Source: Achatina immaculata
Taxonomy: Eukaryota; Mollusca; Gastropoda; Stylommatophora; Achatinidae
Length of the DNA stretch: 64,000 bases
Direction: 5' to 3'
Assembly: GCA_009760885.1 (NCBI GenBank)
Contig: CM019713.1
Location: forward strand, 80,678,486-80,742,485
Part shown: in pieces, positions 58,095 to 64,000 of the stretch
How positions within the stretch are numbered: the first letter of the stretch is position 1
Layout of the letters: every line of letters starts with the position of its first letter
Notes under the pieces: model-generated
What the model was told of the DNA's origin: nothing
Database searches by the model: none
What the model saw: only the letters and a program-made list of their open reading frames with translations
Translations under genes and position numbers: made by a program

Positions 58095-61000
58095 AATAAA
58101 TAGTGCCAACTGGAATACATGATTTCAATCCCAAGACAAAACAGCAACAACTCACAAGACCTCTGGGAGTCATGCCCAGAGGGACCAACACCCCACCTAG
58201 AGTGTCAGGAGTTCAATAGGGCCGAAAAACTTGTCTGATTGGGGTGGGGGGGGGGGCAGTTCCTCTGATAATCTGAAGGAGCTGTTGTTGTTGTTGTTCC
58301 GCTCTCTACAGGGGGAGGGGAGAATAATGGATCCACAGATGACTATACGGAAACGACCATACCCGCCCCAATTAATTCCAGTTCAGAACAGCGGATGAAG
58401 TATCCATGCATCTGTGGCAGGAAATTTAACACTGAACGTGGCATGAAGATACACAGAACAAAGAAGGGATATGGTGGTTCCTTGCTGCCCAATACTCGAC
58501 AGTGCACTGTGACGCCAGTCTCAGATAAGACATTAGAAGATCTCTGTCAGGATATAAACCACAGTACAGAGAATATTCAGGTTGAGTCAGGCAGCAGAGA
58601 GGCAACGCAGCCCTCCGACCAGACCAGAGACAAGATTAACTTCCTACCTAAGATTAACTTCCTACCAGCAAGTGCCACAAGCATATGGGAAAACCTAGAC
58701 GCTGGATTATGCAAAGAACTGGACAAACAGCTGAGAGGGAAAAAACTTGAGCAAAAACTGGAAGCATTTTGGTAACATCATATATCTTCACTGCCACAAA
58801 GAGTTTGGAACCAAACAGACGAAAAGAGAAAAAGTAACACCAAGAAAGCCCAGAAGACAAAGGAAAATAGAAGAAAAAAGACAGCAGAAGAACCATGCCC
58901 GGAAAATGTTCAAGAAGGCACACGAACAAGAAAAGGACGGACTAAGACAGGTTTGGCAGCATCTAAAATCCCAGCACAATGCCCTTTGCAGAGTTGAAAG
59001 ACTATGTAAAAGGAAGAGGGAACCAAGATACGCAAGAGAGAAGTTCTACAGAGATCCATTCGGGTTTGCCAAGCAGTTATTTGAACAGCCAAAATCAGGT
59101 ACGCTGAAAGCAGGTAAGGAGGTGCTCGAGGAACATCTGAGCAAGACATACTCTGATAAAAATCAACATACACCTCTCGAGCAGATGAAAGGTCTAGTGT
59201 GGCCCTGTGCACCAGGCAGCAAATTCAAATGCAGCCCATCAACCTTACAAGAAGTAGAGAGCGTTGTAAGAAAAGCTAAAGGCAAGTCAGTATCAGGCCT
59301 AAATAGACTCTCCCTTATATACTATACAAAAGATGCCCCAAAGAACTAAGGAAGCTCCATAAACTCCTAAGAACAGCATAGACCAAGGGACTCATAAGTA
59401 AAGAATGGAAAAAGGCTAATGGAGTATATATCCAAAAGGAGCAGAATTCCACTAAAATCAACCAGTTCAGACCGATCTCACTTCTGAATGTGGAAGAAAA
59501 TATATTCTTCTCTGTGATGGCAAGGAGATTACATACCTCCTTGATAATGGTTACGTTGATACATCCGTGCAGAAGGGAGGAATTCCAGGTTCCCCAGGAT
59601 GTCTCGAGCATGCTTCACTGATTTGGAAAGCTATTCAAGAGACAAGATTTGGAAAGCAAGATCTACAGGTAATATGGCTTGACCTAGCCAATGCGTTTGG
59701 CTTAGTACCGCACCAGATGATATGGCTAGAACTAGACATGTATCATGTGCCAAAAGAAATCACAAAGATACTGAAAATGTACTTTACAGGGTTACTAATG
59801 AGATTTGGAAAATCTGGATATATTACAAGATGGATTGAGCTCCAAGTAGGAATTGCAATGGGCTGTACAATATCTCCCATACTGTTCTTACTAGACATGC
59901 AAGTAATCCTGAAAGCAGCAGAAGGCCCAAGGTTCAGAAATGTATGCCAAATGCTACCACTAAAAGCATTCATGGATGACACAACAGTAATAACAACCAG
60001 TGAAGCAGAGGCACGAAAGATGTTAGAGCGCTTGGACAGCCTTATCATATGTTGCCGCATGAGCTTCAAGCCAAATAAGTCACGAAGCCTGTCATTCATA
60101 AAGGGGAAAGTGATAGAAAGATCGTACACAGTGGCAAATCAGATAATCCCATCTGTAGTGGAAGAGCCAGTGAAGAGCCTTGGCAGAGTATATGATGCTT
60201 CCATGAAAGACTCAAACGCGGTGAAGCAGGTCAGAGAAATGGCACAGAATTGACTGAACATCACAAAAAAGCAAGCTACTGGGGAAGTTCACAATATGGT
60301 GCCTCCAGTTCATGCTGATTCCAAAATTGATGTAACCACTATTCATTTACGAAGTAAGTACCAGCACAGTAGAGGCAGTCGAAAGAAAGTTAAATAAATC
60401 CATATGAAAGTAGCTGGGTGTACCACCAGGATTAACTGATGTGGCACTGTACTGCAAGAAGACCAAACTCAGCTGCCATTGAAATCTGTGGTCGAAGAAT
60501 ACAAGGTAGGAAAAACAAGACTTGCAATGATGTTACAAGAATCTACAGATCCGGTGGTACGAGAAGTGCAGCCAACACTTAAAACTGGACGAAAGTGGAA
60601 AGTAAGTGAGGAAATGACCGCAGCCATGGAAACACAGGAGCTAAAAAGAAGTAAATAGGATACACCCAGACCAACAGAAGGGGATTCGGTCATGGCGAAA
60701 TCAAATGGTGGTCAAAAGCCTCCTGTAAGGAAAGAAGGGATATGATCATCAGCGAAGTAAAGAATTCAGAGGATGACAAGCGGGTCCAGAAGGCAGTCCA
60801 ACAGGCACAGCAAGGTCAGTGGACAACATGGGAGGAAGTCCTGCAGAGATATCTAACATGGAATAACATCTGAAAAATGGCACCCTTGAGGCCCAGCTAC
60901 ATCATCAGAGCTACTTATGACCTTCTGCCTACAGGCTCCAACCTATACAAATGGGGTGTATCAGAAGACACAAAGTGTCTGCAACGAAAGGCAAACATTG

Positions 61001-61480
61001 GAACATGTGCTGTCAGCGTGCAGAGTATCATTAGGTCAAGGACGCTACACCTGGCGGCACAACAGAGTGCTGCAGGAAATAGCAGCCATTGTAGACAGTG
61101 CAAATGATAAAGCAAATAACAGCAAAAGAGTTGAGGTCCCACCTAAATACTTCAAGGGCGCTGGTACGACATCGAATACTGAAATCAGGAACATTCCCTT
61201 ATCATCACTGCTAGATGGTACAAATGACTGGGATGTGATAGCGGACCTACCAGGAAGAAGAGAATACCCGACTGCCATCAAGAACACAGGAGTGCGACCA
61301 GACATTGTAGTGTACTCCACAGAAAAACAGGAATTAATAATGATCGAGCTTACAGTTCCGTACTAAACAAGAATAGATGAACAACGCAACATCTAATCAA
61401 ATGTGAGAAGTACAATGACCTGGTCAAGCAACTGAGGCAAAGGGCAGGAGTCAGGGCAAAAGTTATAGTTGTAGAAGTGA
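58095..61480 (+). mobile_element. HERO/R2-like non-LTR retrotransposon, copy 2
   Basis: Lies in the intron between kinase exons 63326 and 57524. It begins inside the tRNA-like module (ctggaatacatgatttcaat, B-box region only), has the 5' leader with a 200-bp deletion relative to copy 1, then the finger, RT and endonuclease. It ends in the endonuclease tail (gtagttgtagaagtgagag), so it is 3'-truncated by about 180 codon-bases compared with copy 1. Confidence 0.82.
58395..61366 (+). pseudogene. ORF of HERO/R2-like element copy 2, broken
   Basis: Frames 58395-58775 (start MKYPCICGRKFNTERGMKIH, finger), 58747-59349, 59567-60253 and 60917-61366. The RT segment reads VIWLDLANAFGLVPHQMIWL (motif A Asp), GIAMGCTISPILFLLDMQVI (motif B region) and AFMDDTTVITTSEAE (motif C). 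The C-terminal nuclease core is RPDIVVYSTEKQELIMIELT ending VPY. More stops and shifts than copy 1 in 60250-60900. The CPLC knuckle seen in copy 1 is lost. Confidence 0.82.
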
Positions 61481-61489
61481 GAGTTTATG

Positions 61490-62680
61490 GACAGTTAATA
61501 TGTTAATTTTGCCTTGCTGATAACTATGTTTTGAGACAATGCCATCTAATATTTTGGTTGAATGAGGACCATCTGTAGTGGTTTTGTCTAGAGGTTGAGT
61601 GTGATGTTTAATTTTATGTGTTGTCGTTGGTTGTGTCACTGGTCGGAGTTTATGCAAATAAACGTTGAAAGAAGCGATTTTCTAGATCACAAAAATATAT
61701 CCTTTTTCAGAGTAGTAATTTCATGTGTCATATTTCTGTTGTGGTCTATTTATGTGATAATACGTAGATTTTCTTAAGCATTTGAAAACTGGTATTGCAT
61801 AGAGATCTTGGGTGGCCAGATTTGGACGGAGTTTGGAAGAGTAGAAGACATGGGTTAGGTTAAAATAAACTGGGGTCCTATCTTTCGTGCTGTTGCACTC
61901 ATAAAGAATAGGAGACAGGCTCTCTTTCCCCTAGAGTCCTTTTATCTCCCCCTCGTTGGGACGTATATACCTATAATAGGATTTTTGTGGTCTTATTCTT
62001 CCTGTCTGTACTGTTTGTGTGTACAGTGTGTTAATGGGGCTTTACTTAGGCCGTATCGTATCGTAGTGATTACGTTAAGCACGTGAATAACAGGGTAGAC
62101 TTTCATCATAATCTTCGTGAGTTGAGGTTACTGGACTATATGCACAGAATTCCAGCTCTCACTCTCACCTGCTGGATTAGTTAAACACTGTTCCAGACAT
62201 ACTTCTCATCCAGGCTCTTCAAAACCTCACGTTGACGACAACTGGTACAGATAGTCAAGTAAATCCTGGGTAACTGTGACTTGGAACATATACTGATGGA
62301 AGGATGATAACGTTGATGAAAATAACATTAAATCTGACTGCCGGCTGGTTATACCTGCCATGTGGCCAGTCCATTCATAGGTACAACTGCAGTTCAACTA
62401 TAACGTTCATCTGTTCCACGAAGACATCACACAGCTCAAAAAACACGTCCACAAAGTTACACGTTCAAACCAAAACTGACTCCAAGCACTCAGCCTTGCC
62501 CCTACAATTCCCTGTCACGGGTTCTGCAGTTCCCGTGACCTTCTCGAGGGATCTCAAAAGAAGAAAAATAAAAAAAGAGAAACCAATAATAATGCCCTCA
62601 CTATCAAGCCAACAGTTGTTACACGAATACTGCTATAAACCGCTATTTGATAAAATGCTTTGTTTATATAAAAAGCGCCA
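61490..62680. other. No recognised feature
   Basis: Intron sequence with no motif I can assign. A plus frame at 62304-62747 (147 residues, Ser/Thr/His-rich) shows no domain and continues into a minisatellite, so I do not call it a gene. Parts of 61790-62300 look like decayed LTR or LINE sequence, without proof. Confidence 0.4.
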
Positions 62681-62689
62681 TTTCGGCAT

Positions 62690-62855
62690 GGCTCGGCGAC
62701 TTGATTCATATAGTGGAATATACGGTTCGGTGATTTGCTTCATATAGTTGGATATAGAGCTCGGTGATTTGCTTTATACAGTGGGGTATAGGGCTCGGCA
62801 GTTTTCTTTATACAGTGGGATATAGGGCTCGGTGATTTGCTTTATATAATGAGCT
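62690..62855. repeat. Minisatellite, about 37-bp unit
   Basis: Four to five units of ctcggtgatttgctttatat agtgggatatagggctcgg with small changes. Confidence 0.85.
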
Positions 62856-62859
62856 ATTT

Positions 62860-63190
62860 AATGCTTCTGTAATTTCCTCTATCCATCTCATGCGTGGGCG
62901 GCCTCTTCCTCTGTTACCTACAAATCTTAGTGTGAATGTTGTCTGTGATATACTGTCTGGTGGTAACCGTGTAACATGGCCAAACCATTTGACTTACTGT
63001 TTCAGGATATAATATACTACTTGTGTTACTCCAACATTTGCCCTGATGGTGTCATTTCTTATTTGGTCTCTTCTTGTCACGTTTATTATTCTCTTTAAAC
63101 ATCTCATTTCTGTCGTGATCACTTTTCTTTGGCTTTGGCTGTTAGTGTCCATGTTTGACATTGAAAGCTTAGTGAGTCAGATAGGCCCAA
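62860..63190 (-). mobile_element. LINE 3' coding fragment
   Basis: Minus strand reads LKRIINVTRRDQIRNDTIRA, then VKWFGHVTRLPPDSISQTTF and GNRGRGRPRMRWIEEITEAL. These are the C-terminal motifs of a LINE reverse transcriptase (W-x-GHV-x-R...GRP-x-x-RW), different from families A-D. One in-frame stop. Confidence 0.78.
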
Positions 63191-63325
63191 AGAGTAGAGA
63201 GAAGCAACTAAAAATAGTGTAGAGGGGTGGGAGATGGTTCTATATCTCTGTACAACATCCTCTCATTGATATGAGATAACTTTAGATATTCAAGCATATG
63301 TTTAATATGATGCTAAATTATATAC

Positions 63326-63412
63326 CATTTGCTGTTGTACTCCTCTCCTGTCAAGACTTCTGGTGCCATATAACAGGGTGTTCCTGTATACGTTGTAGTA
63401 TAGAGCAAGTTG
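63326..63412 (-). CDS. NEK-like kinase exon: activation loop and APE motif
   Basis: This 87-nt exon has acceptor atttcatcactag and donor gtatataa. It starts at codon position 3 and ends after position 2. It codes NLLYTTTYTGTPCYMAPEVL followed by TGEEYNSK, with the last two bases TG completing a Cys codon with the next exon. The GTPCYMAPEVL block is the P+1 loop and APE motif of a Ser/Thr kinase; threonines before GTP are the usual activation-loop phosphorylation sites. The APE glutamate normally salt-bridges to the subdomain XI arginine, here supplied by the exon at 12804-12852, about 50 kb away. No stop or indel is seen. Confidence 0.88.
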
Positions 63413-63515
63413 CTAGTGATGAAATGTAAACAGTTATTTTGTTATCTCTTAAAATTATTACTTACTCGTAATGCTTGACATATGTGCATGCTTGACAGTT
63501 AGTTTGTCAAAATGT

Positions 63516-63516
63516 A

Positions 63517-63580
<64 letters not shown>
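63516..63580. repeat. (ATG)n microsatellite
   Basis: About 21 uninterrupted atg trinucleotides in the intron between two kinase exons. Confidence 0.95.
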
Positions 63581-63581
<1 letters not shown>

Positions 63582-63977
63582 ATTAGAAACAAAAATAAAA
63601 TCATACACGCCAAGTAGGTCCTATATACATGTAAATTTTACTGCAGATGAACGTTGTTTTGTGTTGGTTCCTGCCCTGTCTACATAAAGTCTATTGTTCC
63701 AGTTGTTTCTAATTCCTGGTTTTAGTTTTACTATAGAAAAGGACACGCCTAAATTTTGTTTGCAAAATGAAGAAAGAATTAGCTGTACTGTAAAAGCACT
63801 CATACAACGTAAATCTGTTTGTAACAGTTTGTGATTTAGTCAGTGGTTTGTGTTTCTAAAATACTGATAGCATCATTAGTAACCGCCAGGAAAAAGACAT
63901 AACGTAATATCAAAATAATGGAATAAATAGGAGCAGTAATACCAAATACTGACAGACACATCCACAGAGCAACATAC

Positions 63978-64000
63978 CTTGCCATCAGCTTGGAAACTCC
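63978..64000 (-). CDS. NEK-like kinase exon (3' end only): DFG-proximal segment
   Basis: The exon runs off the window. Reading the minus strand it codes GVSKLMA and ends with two bases (AG) of a split codon, followed by a canonical donor gtatgtt. The next exon at 63326-63412 begins with C, completing AGC (Ser), so the join reads GVSKLMASNLLYTTTYTGTP. In NEK kinases this follows the DFG magnesium-binding motif, whose D and F would be just beyond the window edge. Recognition depends on phase-matched joining to the next exon, which is strong. Confidence 0.72.

Larger units (their letters stand above)
12804..64000 (-). other. Locus of a NEK-like serine/threonine kinase gene (partial; 5' and 3' ends outside the window)
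   Basis: Exon pieces at 63978-64000, 63326-63412, 57524-57578, the six-copy array, and 12804-12852 join in order on the minus strand with matching phases. Seen: the joined constant exons give the end of subdomain VII (GVSKLMA after the expected DF), the activation segment and APE motif, subdomain IX (CDIWSMGCVLYE), the X/XI region, and the subdomain XI arginine in SRPSAGEIL. Known: this order and the DIWSMGCVLYEICT and RPSAGEIL wording are typical of NIMA-related (NEK) kinases. Inferred: the N-lobe and HRD loop lie beyond base 64000 and any C-terminal tail lies below 12804, where I found no further exon. The ORF is split by introns of up to several kb filled with transposons. A related CAMK/STE kinase is possible but less likely. 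Confidence 0.8.

Noticed and set aside
62304..62747. 147-residue open frame
   Set aside because: No recognisable domain, low-complexity Ser/Thr/His content, and it runs into a minisatellite.
1..64000. Bacterial-type systems (CRISPR, operons, toxin-antitoxin, phage)
   Set aside because: Split exons, transposon families and microsatellites are plainly those of an animal genome; regular repeats here are minisatellites without spacers.

Overview
This is an AT-rich, intron- and transposon-dominated stretch of an animal nuclear genome. The transposon set (RTE-type LINEs, a HERO/R2-like LINE with restriction-like endonuclease, an RNase H-bearing I-like LINE, a Penelope-like element, a gypsy-type LTR element, Tc1 and DUF4817-type mariner-like transposons) suggests an invertebrate. 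I favour an arthropod, perhaps a chelicerate, with low confidence. There are no operons, rRNA genes or CRISPR arrays.

The only host gene I can support is on the minus strand and spans most of the window (about 64.0 kb down to 12.8 kb). It is a NEK-like serine/threonine protein kinase. Four constant exon pieces carry consecutive parts of the kinase C-lobe with canonical splice sites and matching phases: the residues after DFG (63978-64000), the activation loop with GTPCYMAPEVL (63326-63412), the DIWSMGCVLYE segment (57524-57578), and the closing SRPSAGEIL segment (12804-12852). Between the last two constant exons lies an array of six copies of one 81-nt exon (15545, 20358, 28185, 34970, 39854, 45068), each in a tandemly repeated block of about 5 kb. 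Five copies are open, have the same length and phase, and keep AG/GT sites. The sixth is damaged but keeps an in-frame alternative acceptor. The exons differ from each other far more than the adjoining intron DNA. This looks like a cluster of alternative exons that would swap the alpha-H region of the kinase, and it is the main discovery candidate.

Each amplified block (array about 13.2-49.3 kb) holds, in plus-strand order: a core-deleted DUF4817-type transposase relic, a conserved intron block, the exon, a Tc1-like element of about 1.5 kb flanked by TA, and a 3' piece of an RTE-type LINE. These elements were in place before the amplification. Later insertions sit in single blocks: a 5.4-kb RNase H LINE in block 2 (itself carrying a solo LTR), a LINE in block 3, a short LINE piece in block 5, and a GA-tailed RTE inside the Tc1 of block 6. 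In block 1 a 33-bp piece of the transposase 3' coding end has expanded to about 28 tandem copies.

Region by region: 0-1.6 kb, LINE fragments; 2.4-6.4 kb, HERO-like LINE with tRNA-like modules at both ends; 6.4-8.5 kb, gypsy remnant; 8.7-9.2 kb, minisatellite; 9.4-10.3 kb, long palindrome and Penelope terminal region with a hammerhead-like relic; 10.8-12.7 kb, three minisatellites; 12.8-49.3 kb, kinase constant exon plus exon array; 49.3-57.3 kb, LINE debris, Penelope element and a nearly intact RTE; 57.5-64 kb, kinase constant exons, a second HERO copy and LINE debris. Base counts and alignments were done by eye; boundaries of decayed elements are approximate.
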